Notes under the pieces: model-generated
What the model was told of the DNA's origin: nothing
Seen by the model: only the letters and a program-made list of their open reading frames with translations
Databases searched by the model: none
From: Apostichopus californicus
Taxonomy: Eukaryota; Echinodermata; Holothuroidea; Aspidochirotida; Stichopodidae
Direction: 5' to 3'
DNA: 31,776 nucleotides
NCBI GenBank assembly: GCA_020650975.1
Contig: JAIPMN010004007.1
Location: forward strand, 1-31,776
Translations under genes and position numbers: made by a program
Shown: positions 1 to 12,100 of the stretch, one piece after another
Layout of the letters: each line of letters starts with the position of its first letter
Position numbering within the stretch: position 1 is the first letter of the stretch

Positions 1-17
1 AAGGACTTAGAAGATTG

Positions 18-68
18 GGGGGGGGGGGGTTGGGGGGGTGGGATGTGGGGGAAGGATGTGGGGGGGGA
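18..68. repeat. G-rich tract
   Basis: Runs of 7 to 10 or more guanines separated by T, A or short spacers. It is low complexity and could form a G-quadruplex. No gene is visible in 1-330. Confidence 0.6.
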
Positions 69-330
69 AGGTGAGATATCCCCAATGGGGTAACCTGGGA
101 ACTTATGGGGGTGGTATGTAAGTAAAAGCATGCTACAGTATAGAAGAAATTTTTAACAAATGAAAAATGTTTTTTTTTAACAATTCTAATACTTGATGAT
201 GATAGCTAATGTTTTCACATATTTAATTAACCCCCTCCTCCTCTCCCTCCCAACCCCCTTACTTTCACATCCCCTTCTTCAATGAAGGAATGATGCCAAT
301 TAACCAGACATAAACCAAAGAACCACGTAC

Positions 331-505
331 GTCTATGTGTAGTCGTTTCTGGATTTGTTCATGTTGCCTTGCCAATTGCCTCTTAGAAACATTTGACTCG
401 CTGGAAGGACTCGCTGAAGAGCATTCCAGTTTGCACAGACAATGAATTTCCATATCCTTTGCTTCATGCTTGATGGCGCTTTCTGTCTGTGTTTTGAAAT
501 CGTGT
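331..505 (-). CDS. Candidate internal exon of an unrecognised minus-strand gene
   Basis: Read on the minus strand, a long pyrimidine-rich stretch ends in a good acceptor (tttttgtccag, + strand 506-518 side). It is followed by 175 bp of open frame and then a GTACGT donor at 330-325. The first base completes a codon and the remaining 174 bp give exactly 58 codons, ending in phase 0. The peptide starts HDFKTQTESAIKHEAKDMEI and ends QHEQIQKRLHID. It is hydrophilic, with three Cys near the middle and a Ser-rich patch. I do not recognise a family. If the RapGAP gene begins left of the window, this exon would lie antisense inside one of its introns; otherwise it belongs to an upstream neighbour. Chance splice signals around a random open frame remain possible. 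Confidence 0.35.
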
Positions 506-2260
506 CTGGACAAAAAGAGAGGAAGAGAAAAAAAGAAGCTTGCGATACATCTTTAAAGCAGCCTTACTTTTTGTTCGACAATTTGATTTTCATGTCTTTC
601 ATTACAAGTGTTGTTACCATAGCAATGTACCCCATTTAGCATAATCACAGTCCAGGGTCATATCAAATCATGAAGTGAAATTGCAGAAAATTAGAAATTT
701 TTCCCCATTTTTTTAAATATTTTTTTTACACACATATGTGATGTACTATACTGTTATGGGAGAGTTGTCCTAGGGATGACATGGTAAAAGCCTAATGAAG
801 TAATTAAAATTTATAAACAAAAAACCTAGGAGTGTGACTAATTAGTTTCATCATCAACGATTTTAATATTTTTCGACCAAATTGTCGACCAAAACTCGTC
901 AGAACAGCTTTAAACGAAGGAACATTTCAAAGTTGTTTTTTTTTTCCTGTATTTTTTTTCCTGCGCCGTATTCTCTACCTCAAGCAATCTTAAATCAATG
1001 GGCTAAGCTTTTAAGTTGAACCAATTCTCTGATTTCTGCCGTCTGTGTTAGAAATCTTTGAATTGATTTTTGCTTTTGTACCATCTCAGATAATGTGGTC
1101 GTTGTGATTTAACCCTGACCATTTCTTGACGACTTCCTGTAAGGCTTTGAGCTGTAAAAATTTCATAGAGACTTCTTTTTTTTATCAAGAATTTTTAAAA
1201 TGGAAAATGAATAATTTTGCAAGTGACCTTTACAAAATGTGATTCTAAAACTATAATTAAGATCTTTAAGATCAGTTGTTACCCTTGCTTTAATTATTAT
1301 ATTCCTTTCTGAAGTCCTTGAAAATGGTTTTAACAAGAGCAAGTAGCAACCCCTCCCAAAAAAGACATTTTAATAAACATTCCATTTATAATATCAAATT
1401 GTAGTCAATAGGTTGCATTTGAAGAAATGAAATAATTTTTTTGCAAAATTATTTAATTAGCTCAGAGGGTGCAGAATAAACCCCCCAGGGGTGAAGTACA
1501 GAGAGAGAGATCAAAGACATTAGTGGTACAGTCATATGAGCCTCTAGCCTCGAAAAACTTTAAATCATAAACTAGATTCGGTTAACAATTGTTTTTTTGT
1601 TTTGTTTCTGTTAATTTTTGCAGATCATAAAACTTCTCAATTTCTACCCTTAGGCTTTTGAAACAGTGGTCCCTGTATGACTGTTTCCATTTTGCACGAA
1701 GACGTAATTGATTAAGCCGCCTTTTTTACAAAAAGAATTGATACAAATGAATCCTTAAGGCGCAATCTTTAGATGAAAAAAAACAAAATTAAGAATATCT
1801 CTTTGTTCGAACGCTTCTTTGTTCGGCTAAAATGGATCACTTGAAAACTATTTCTGTATTTGTACTGTTTTGTGTACAGTCAGGTATTGCAAAACTTCTT
1901 TAATATTTCTTCATTGATGGAAGTTGGTATGTGAAGGCGCTACTTAGGAACAACATATATGAGAATATTTTATGAATTTACAGATGTGGTTTTCAACAGG
2001 AAAAAGAGAATGCCATTTTTCAGTAAATATCTTAGAAAAGTATATTTTTCTTTAAAATACCATCTTCATTGGTTTGCATCATTTGCGTAATAGTTTGGCA
2101 TAATAAAAAGCCCCACTCTATCTGAATTAAGAACCTCTAGAGTACAACGCATTGGCACAGGTATCAAATTATTAACCACTTCATCCTATGCAGAAAACTT
2201 TTGGGTACGCTACATCCCACTGCAGTATCAAATTACACTTCCAATTTCCTTATGTTTCTT

Positions 2261-2490
2261 ACTCCACATATCTGCACCACATGTTCATATATCTACAACA
2301 GACATCCCATATTACTATACATGATCTCAACCACATATATAGCACATGTTACTCCACATATCTCCACCAAATGTCCATATGTACAACTATATGGACAACA
2401 GACATCCATATATACAACACACATCCCATATTACAATACATGATCTGAACCACACATATACCACATTTTACTCCACATATCTGCACCACA
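2261..2490. repeat. Degenerate tandem repeat, about 90-120 bp unit
   Basis: The phrase actccacatatctgcacca recurs at 2261, 2351 and 2470 with small changes. The intervening text (acatcccatatta, catgatct, accacatata) also repeats. The unit is built from shorter ACATAT/ACATCC words. Open frames across it are a by-product of the low stop content and do not look like genes. Confidence 0.7.
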
Positions 2491-2767
2491 GATGTATGTC
2501 AACACATCAGAACTGCAATAATGTCCACTTGGATTTTATCTGAGTCACAAAACTTTTTTTCTGCTGTTTTGATTTTTGCTACAGTCAGTTGTTAGCAACA
2601 TATCTGATAAACAGATGTGATACATAAAACAAGATTCACACACTTCAGTGCACTAGATCACAAGACTATTTTGAATGTAACAATATTTACAGGCCCAATA
2701 ACAAATGATACCAGTATCTGGATGGTTGTTCCACTTAGCATTTTGAACACCTTCCTGCTCATCTACT

Positions 2768-2851
2768 TCCCATCCCTTTCCTCCCCTCCCTTCCCCCTCC
2801 CTTCCCCTCCCCCATTCCCCTCCCCCTCCCTTCCCCTCCCCCTCCCTTCCC
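2768..2851. repeat. C/T-only tract
   Basis: Almost pure pyrimidine on the + strand, made of CCCTCCCTT-type words. The complement is G-rich, with many runs of three or more G. It lies about 170 bp before the acceptor of the 3024 exon, too far away to be its pyrimidine tract. Confidence 0.75.
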
Positions 2852-3023
2852 TGGTTGTATCATCTCAGAGAGTCACCAACTGTGGAACACACAGTAATAC
2901 AACTTCAACAAGGTAGCATGTATCACACACACATACCAACAACATTTCTTTAGATTATTCAATGTTAGATTGGAATTAAGTAAATTAATCACTGGTCATC
3001 TGTTTTGGGGTTCTATTTTCCAG

Positions 3024-3130
3024 GAGCACATAGATTATTTAGCCTTCGATGAGGACCTTGGTCCCCTGATCATGTCGGTGAGGGCAGAGAAACACAATGA
3101 TGATACGGACCACTTAAAAGTCATACTAAG
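3024..3130 (+). CDS. RAP1GAP: RapGAP exon: dimerisation region
   Basis: Acceptor ttccag at 3018-3023, donor gtaagt at 3131. It encodes [20 protein letters not shown] and then [13 protein letters not shown], and ends two bases into an Arg codon. It aligns with human EHFNYYSLDAALGHLVFSLK. The upstream exon was not found, so this is the first exon visible here. Confidence 0.9.
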
Positions 3131-6100
3131 GTAAGTCTTAACCTAATTAATATTCTTGGATTAAAACGTCTATCCCATACTCCAGTGGCGGAGCGTCCAT
3201 ACAGTCAGGGGGGGCAGATGCCCCCCTGACGGATTCAAATGGACTGCTGGCGCCCTTTTCAGCTCTTTACCACTGTTTACTTATTCGCGATTATTGACTT
3301 TTTTATTGCGCTCTCATCTACTTATTGACATTTGTCACATTTTGTTGGTGTAATTTGGCGATGACACCTATTTATTCTTCGTTTATCTGCAAATTTAGCC
3401 AGGCCCGGAAAGGGTCATTTCCGGCGATCTAGGGAGTATCTTTACTCAAAAAATTTCTGCAGTGGTGGCGCTCCGCTTAGATAGTGTCGAAAGCACCCTT
3501 ACTGACCATTCTCGCCCCTCCTGACCAATACCCCTAGCTCCGCCACTGCCATACTCGGGCGGCCGCAAGGTCATTCTTTCAAAAAGCAAGAAAATTTTAA
3601 ACAAAAATTTTATATAATTATAAAAAAAAAAATTATAAAAAAATTTCCGTCATTTTTTGAAATGCTGATTTTTTTTTTTTCAATGTTCAAATGTCTGAAA
3701 CACTGTTGGCAGTGTTTTCCCCCCATTTGGAACATAGGGTTATTAAGGCCTTAATATATTTATAAACTTGAATGATATAAGCACCTATTTATCATGTTAA
3801 ACTGTTTAGTAATGTTTGTTGTTGACAGGTTGTTTTCTTTGTTAACAGGAAATTAGTCATAATGCCACACTCAACAATGATAACATTCTATATTCCATTT
3901 GTGGCCAAAAAAGAAAGAAAAAAATAGGAAAAATATAAAGACAAGTATTGGGAAGTTGAGATGGTGTTTTTGTGTATTGGGTTCAGCTCGTAGGTCATGT
4001 CATTACAGTAGCTTAGTAACTATAACCATATACATTTGTCATCTAGTCGGCTTAGTAACTATATCCATACACATTTGTCATCCAGTCGGAACAAGTAATT
4101 GGCGAAGAGAGGAAGTCGTCTCGGCAAATGGTTTTTATTTGGTACTTTAATGGAAAATGGATTGCTCGGGAACAATACATGTAATCTTCGGCTATAACCC
4201 GACAAGACTTAGCCTGTAATTGAGCGTTGGTTCCCGTTTCCTATCGCGGAATTGCCCAGTAATAATACGCCGCAGGAAAGAGGCTGATTTATATGAATTT
4301 CAAACGAGGGGGGGGGGGGAAATAAATTCCACTCCAAACTTCTGGGAAAGTCATCATCTTTGCAAGTCATGATAGCCTATGTGGAACTGACATTAAAAGT
4401 TGAAGCTTATTGAGTCCACGGTGACATAGCAGCTATTCTCGCTGCGGTAATGGTGGTGAATGTGCTGTTTTCTCCTTCAGATGTTTATTTCATTTGCTAA
4501 CCTATTACAGTTATCGATGAGTCAATCGGTCGTAGATAGTTGTACTTTTGTACAGTTGAATATCTCGTTAGATTGATAGACTAGTTTGTGGTTTACATGT
4601 GAGGTGGGGAGGGGACAGGGGGGTGAGTGGGTAGGTTATCGATTCCAGTAGTGTATAGTTTCTTGGTTCATTTTTTTTTTCTTTTTTTTTCGTGTTGGTA
4701 ATCTTAGGTACCTACTTAGGGTTAGGGATTTGAAATGATGAAAACTGAGGGAAGGTGTGAGTGGGGGAGGGGATATGAAGAAATAATTAGTTGCTACATT
4801 TATAGAGATGTAGTGTTGTATTCTCTTGGAGTTTCATAAGTTCTCAATACTCAGAAGTTACTAGAAATGTGTGTTAAAGGTAGATTGACATATGGACATT
4901 GGCAAGGGATGTGGGAGGGGGGGGGGGAGGGCATGTGATGTAACAAGCCATATTTTGCTATAGTTCTTTCCACCTTGCATCTGCTTTGGATAGCTTTTGG
5001 GTTTCTTCACCAGTAACAGATATAACATGTTAAATGTGGTGTATTTTGTAGCCTTAGTTTGTTGAAGAAAACAGAATCTAGGGGATAGGAATATGTTGAG
5101 AGAGGTACAATGGACTTGAGAGTTATTTTTCAAATTAATTATATCTCTATTAATCCTAATCATACATTAACTATAAATATAGCATAATTGTTATTCAATG
5201 GTCTGATTGATCAACCTTCACCATTCTAGGATACATAACATAAGAAATTTCAAATTTCATGGAAGGATCATTATGTGTTTTATAAATAGAGTATCAAATA
5301 TTGCAAAACTTGATAAAATCAAACAGCCATCCAATGTTTCAAGAAAAGCAGAAAATTTATGTATCTCATGTCCCTGGGGCAGTTTAGAGTTGGTAATTTA
5401 GAAGGCCAAATATTGTTATAACTTCAATAGTCTAGTTTGAAGGATATTTTGTGTGTGTGTGAAGGATATGTGTGTGTGTGGGAGGAAAAGGTGTTGTTGC
5501 ATTTCCCACAAAGGTATTAACATATTAATAACATCAAATTTGTGGTTGAAAAGGGCAGAGTTGTAATAATATTATTTGATGGATTGAGGTTCAAACTTTA
5601 TCAAAAAGTTGTGGGAGTTTGCCAACATCTGCGGAAACAGTTAAACCCTTAGAAGCAGAAGTTTACAAAGACGTTTAGAAGTACTGTGACCTGGCATATA
5701 ACCCAGATTGTTTTTCATATGTTTAACCTGGGTAAAAGGAGAGGGGAGGAGGGGGGGGGAGGCTTGAACAGGCATACTGTGCATTGGTCCGCGGACAGCA
5801 GTACAGCTAAACAAATTTTATGTAAACAATTATGACGTGACAGTCAGGAACTCTTGCAACAGTGGGATGTTATGTTTGCATTAAAGTTTGAACATGATGC
5901 TCCTGGAGATTGCCCTCAACCTCAAAATTTATTTCCAAATATTAAAGAATTGTGGACTAAAGAGAATCAAATTCCTTATTATGGATTGGTGGAAAATGCT
6001 TTGAGAGAGGTTACAAAAAGAATCTTCATTAAATTTGATTTGTGAGTGATAACATTTATAACTTTCTCTAGCATTTTTGGTAGGGAAATTCTGACCACGG

Positions 6101-9100
6101 TTGAACATTGATTGATTAGTTTATATGTATCTATTGATCGTGACTGTCTTTCTTCAACATTATCTTTGATATTTAGATCAAAAGCCGGGACCATTTATGA
6201 AGAATTGCCTTGGAATGGGCAATCAGAGCCGCTAACACCGATCAAACTTGCCAAAGTAAGTTAACCCAGATGTAACACTTCTAATTGGACTATAACATGT
6301 GCCATGTGTTTGTTGTATCAGGTGTTTTGCAATTGCTTGTGCAAACAAAGGTCCTAGTGCAGTTGTACAGCCGCCTCCATTTGTCCCGCTACTCTTTGTA
6401 CTGTCAACTGTAACGGATCGATTCAATGAGATTTATTTTACATGATTAAATAAAAGCGGTTTCAAAGGTATGTAAATACTTTGGTATTATTTTTCATTGA
6501 TTTATTCTATATATTTTTTCCTTTTCTTTACCCAGGCCCTGTGTGACAAGGTTACAGCTGAAAGATATCAGCCAATCTTGTATCCTAAGGTAAGTCAAAT
6601 TCCCCAAGATTTTTGAAAGGCACCTTTTGAACAATGTTTGCCAAGTTTGGGCATCATTTGATACTGAAATAAAAATGTACCAAAGATTGGAGAAGGAGTG
6701 GCAGATTACTTTTGGGAATGGTAGGTTCGAAGATTGCATGCTCCAAAATATAGCTGAGTGCCGGGGGTGGGGGAAGAGGGTATGGAGAGGATGGTTGACA
6801 AGGGAGGCAATTAGAGGAGGGATCAGGGAGTGGAGGTTTAAGAACTTCAGGTCAATGGAAGAAGGAGTGTCTTCCTCAACCCCCACCCTCTTTTTCTTGG
6901 AGGGGGGGGTGATTCCTGATACCATATACCCTACGCCTTATTCCTCTATTGTTCTACAGGCATCGCACATGATCATGAAGTACGACGAGCACTGCGTGGT
7001 GAATTCTTTCAAGTTTGGGGTGATTTATCAGACCTTCGGTCAGACCACTGAGGAGGAGATGTTTGATAACAGGACGTCCAGTCCGGCCCTAGAGGAATTT
7101 CTCTCGTTACTGGGAGAGAAAGTCGAACTGAAAAACTTCCAGGGGTGAGTAATAACATGGTACAAAAACTTGTACGAAAAAGGACATTACTTTTGGCACC
7201 GATAGCCCTGACATATGACAGAGGGAAAAAAAAGGGGTTTGGAAGAAACCTGGCCACTGACTGTTCCTGCTGCGGACGTTTAGGTTAATAGATAAATAGA
7301 GATGTTTAACAAATGGGGAAGATAGGAGGAGGTGGGAGGGGGGTGAGGAGGTGGGGGTGGGTGATGGTGAGATGGCAGAGTCTCACAGAAATATTACAAT
7401 GAACTTTGTGTTTATTAATATTTATAAATAAGAATGGTTTCATTTATCACACTGTGAGAAAGATTATTTAGTGTTCTTCTTTCATATTTAGAAATTCTGT
7501 TCCCTTGAAATCATGTTTATCCAGTCATTCCTAATTGACTGGCTCCAAACCAACAACAGAAACCTTTTAGAGGCTGTCAACATACGATACAAGAACAACA
7601 TTAAATGCTAACTTTATATAATAAACTAAAGCACAGTTTGCCAGTTTGATATAAATGCCTGAGATGTTTTTACAAAGCAGTAAAAAAAGGTTTCCAGCCT
7701 GTTTTGTCATGGATGTTTTCCATCATCTTTTGCTGATAGATGCGCGAGCTTTACTCGTACAATCGAGTCATTCCTCTCCATTAAGCCTGCAGGTCGTAAA
7801 AATGCTTCCTCCGTTAGTCTCTTTGAGTTAGCTTGATGTATCGGCGGGTCTCAGCGTCTGTATCGAACGTTCTTTGAAGTCGACCTAATGTAATTCCTCC
7901 AAAGTCGAATTGAATTATGTCAGAGAAACCAATAGAGCGTTTAAAAACCTGAAGCCATTTCGAATCTTTTTTGGGGGAAAATCATGATTTATTGTGGCGG
8001 TTTCTTGAACAAAACGAAATATCAGCTGTATGAACTGTTTACTGCCTTTAGTGATTGCAAGATTAAGTGGTGGTGGGGCCAGGGGTGGGGGGGGGGGGGT
8101 GGGGAGGGAGCGTTTACTGAAATGGGAGGAGAAATATAAAGATAAAGTTGCCAGCACTGTTGAATGAAGACATAAAATATTTTTAATGGGTCGATTGTTT
8201 GAAAACGATTGTTTTTGTTATTCCTATGTTTACCTTGCTGATGCATCCTGAGTTTATTTTTAAGAAAATTTTTGATGTCTTTTCTATTTTTAAATTCTTA
8301 TTTCAACCAATGCCTTGCAAGAAAAGATCTAAACATAGTTTGTTTATGTACAGAGAACAACTCCTAATTTTTTGCCGTCGTCGGTGTATTATCATATTTA
8401 GAGGAAGTAAAATGCCAAACCAAAATATTTTGTGATTCGTTCGTGTCGTATTGAACTGAAGCAGTTTTGAAAAAATACGAGAAAGGAAGAAATAGTCATT
8501 GAGAAATTTGTTGCATCCTGAACAGCCCTGTTGTGGAACCTGTTTCCCCCCACCCCCATCCCCCCAACACACATGTACCCACGATATAAATGACAGTTAC
8601 CCCCTGTGTAGATTAAAGGCATTGAAGACTCGCCCCAAACCGTGTGCGGCCATCTGAAAAAAGTTAACTTTCCGTTGCTTGCAAGTGAAGTTTTGTTCGT
8701 GTCGCTACAAAATGCAGACAGTAATGAAACGTGATACCTTGTTATCTTTAGCTGGACCTGAGATGTCCATCGCTGTATTGTTTGTACACTGTGCTGTGGG
8801 TATTGACCACAGCTGTATGTACTGACTGTACACTAGTGTCTAATTACCGATGGTAGCAAGCTGTGTGTGTGTATTTTCTGGGATCGATGGTGGTGTCTAA
8901 CACTTCTGTTACACCTCAATCGAAACTAGGTCAGATTACCGGCATTAGACATTTCTTTAAGCGCAAGTCTTCACACCCTTTAAATGGTTCCACTCTTTTT
9001 GATCTGAAATGTTCGAATGCTTAGTAGGACTGTTTAAATTAGATCTGTCAGGCATCATATGGAACATATGTTTTTTGAAGTTGTGGACAAAATACAAGTG

Positions 9101-12100
9101 AGTCAATATGTATGTAAAACATGTGCATAATAACATGATGTAGTAATGGTGGACTAAGTTTTCTACACGAAATGAACGTGCCTTACCTTGCATGCGTTGT
9201 ATTTTTGCAGCTTCCGAGGTGGGTTGGATGTTAACCACGGCCAGACGGGAACGCATTCCATATACAGTCGACACCGAGGCGCCCAGATTATGTTCCACGT
9301 GTCCACGATGCTTCCATACACAGAAGGTGATATACAGCAGGTATGTATATGACTCATAGCATTAACTGCTAATATAGGCTACCAGCCTATACTGTACAGC
9401 ACACATTACTAATATCAAGATTGTAACAAAATTACCACAAATATAGCAGCCTTAGTTAGTCAAGCCCACCCACCAGCAAACTCTGTGCAGCCCTGATTGT
9501 AAACTGGCCGATCATTTTATCATTTCGTGACTAAAGTTTATAAAAATGCATTGATTTAAAATCACTTTAAAAGAAGTCTCGATTTTAGTTTTATGTGCAT
9601 TCTTTTATGTTAGTGTGAGAAATACATGGCAGGGTGTAGGGAGTCATCGCAACTGGCTCACGTGAGCCGGGCTGGGTGGCTGACAGTCTCTGCAACCAGA
9701 CTGGGTCAATACAGAGAACTTTATCAGAATAGTCTGTAATGATTACTTTAATATCAGGATTTGAACATCCGTAAGAATGTCACCATATATATATCACAGT
9801 AGTGCATGGCACACCATGTAATCTCTTACTACTTCAATGCTCATGTACTACAGAATTACATATCTCCACGTGAACTAAATACGTACTTTGCGTCAAGTCC
9901 ATATCTCGTTTCTGCGACGAGAGACTGTTTATGTACTTAACACACATCTAGTTGAATTTCGGCTGACAACCATTCGTTACTTCTCCGTTGCAAACTTTGA
10001 TCTGATTAGGCAAATCTTCTCTTTATATCAGCTCTCCTCCTCCTCTTGGCTCCTTCAGTTTTATTCTCTCCCATTTCCCCCAGAGTGCACTGCGTGGGTG
10101 TCAATGCGTAAAACTCCATTATCCGCCCGCATGCGCTCGAGCACCCCGGCCATGCATGTCATTCGTACATAAGAGCTGCGATACTGCGATGATGATTTCT
10201 AAAAGTAGCCATCTTCTAATGCCGTCGGCAGCTGGCTTCTTCCTTCTTTCTTTTCTTTCATTATTTATTGTCATTATTATTATTATCTTTGAACATCAGA
10301 GTGATATTTTTGGAATTTTGTCAGGTTCGGTCGGTGTCATTTACATTCTTTTGCATCAGCTCATGGCTTGGTGGCGTTATAATGTCTCAAGGATAATATA
10401 TTCACTGTGATATTAGATACATAGCTAGCATCTCAGGGAGTGGGATTGAAAGATGGAATCTAGCTAAACTGATCTTGAACAAGATGGTATTTACATATCA
10501 AAGAGTGTGTATTACAGAGTCTTAAAGATATCAAAGTGTGTATTACAAAGTCTCAAAGCTCACGGGAGTGGTGGGGTGGGGGGGGGGTGAGACTATGGGT
10601 GTGGTTAGGGCTAAGCAATAAAAGAGGGGCAAAATTTAACTATTGGGGGTGGTGGGGAGAAATAAGTTTGTTTTTTTATAGTGTTTTGAGCATTTATCTT
10701 TCTTTGAAGATTAATCTTTTCTCTTTTCCCTTGATTAACAGCTTCAGAGAAAGAGACATATCGGTAATGACATTGTGGCAATAGTGTTCCAGGAGGAGAG
10801 CACACCATTTATTCCAGACACGATCGCATCGAATTTCCTCCATTGCTACATTGTGGTGCAGGTTATTGAACCCAACACAGAAAACACAAGATACAAGGTA
10901 AGAGCATCTGGCCCTCCCGCCTCTGAGAGGAGAGGGAGGAGGGCAGGGTAGTGATTGCTAGATACTTCTGGAGTTTGAGACGGTGAATATTTATGTCCGC
11001 TGCTAGCCCTATCCCGAGTGTTCAATTCAGCAAGATAACAAACAAACTTCTCATCTCACCTCTTCCCCACCCCCCCACTCTTCTCCAAAATTAAATTGGG
11101 AGATATTTGATTAACTGTAGGTTACAGAATGTTTTGACCGATGGATTTGACCTACTCCAACCAAAAATGTTTACGAGTCATTCATTCAACATTTTTGCCA
11201 TCTTTTCATATATGTCTCTGCTGGAAAGGCTAACATTTTGTTTTCAGTTGTTTTGCTGAATTTTTTATGTCTATCTGTAGACAATAAATACAATCCAGCA
11301 CGGATCTCATATTTACTGTAATATACCGTAGGCTGAATTCGTCGAGTACCAGCGTCTGCCAGAGTCGACCAGAGAGTGGTAATTTGATAAATGGATGAAG
11401 GGCAAATCAAATCCACATCTACAAGTTAATATCCTCTCTGCACAGATAAAGTTTTTGACTCCTGCCAACACTTCCTTGTCTTTGAGCGATAGAATTGCAA
11501 TTCATGTCTATGCCAGCCAGCCAGCCATAAAGCATTGTTTTTTTTGTGGTTTTTTTAATCAAGTGTTGATAAATAATGTATTGCCCCTGGAATTAAAATG
11601 CTCCTTTTGTTATTACTTGTAATGATTCCACGAAAAAATGTGGAATGGTTAACCGACTTCCCTTTTGGTGATTATGTAGTCACTCGAGCCCTGATATTCT
11701 TCCGCTTGGAGTATCGTCTGTTCGGACTTTAATCTTTCTATTTATTATTCATACTGAGGGGGCATTATATACTTTCATATGCATATACATGTAACTTATG
11801 TGTCTAGGTAATTATTTCTCACAGCAGGGGCAATATTTCATGTCATTAGCACATTTTTACAAACAGACCTTTAGTTTTGCTGCTCTTCCAAGCTAAAAAA
11901 ATGACTATTAATAACATTTTCATATTGCTTCCTTGAGCCTCTCGAGTGATTTTGCTGTTTCAAAAATTGGACATATGTTGTTTCCACATTAGTGAACTCT
12001 GCAAACATACATTTGATTGCAGGCTACTGTTGAAAGTCGTGGTAGAAAGGTTGGCAGTGAATCAGTTGGTGTATTAGTTATTTTTCCAGTTGTTGGGATT

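Larger units (their letters stand above)
506..3023. other. Non-coding stretch before the first recognised exon
   Basis: AT-rich sequence with many poly-T runs. I see no exon on either strand that fits the N-terminal part of RapGAP (no YWIEG-like or GoLoco-like motif). The tandem repeat at 2261-2490 and the pyrimidine tract at 2768-2851 are listed separately. Confidence 0.6.

Noticed and set aside
2188-2543. Overlapping ORFs rich in His, Tyr and Thr
   Set aside because: Frames of a degenerate tandem repeat.
6627-7148. 173-residue ORF starting at an ATG in the intron before the GAP-domain exon
   Set aside because: Only 6960-7144 is coding. The part before it is G-rich intron that happens to be open and contains the acceptor.
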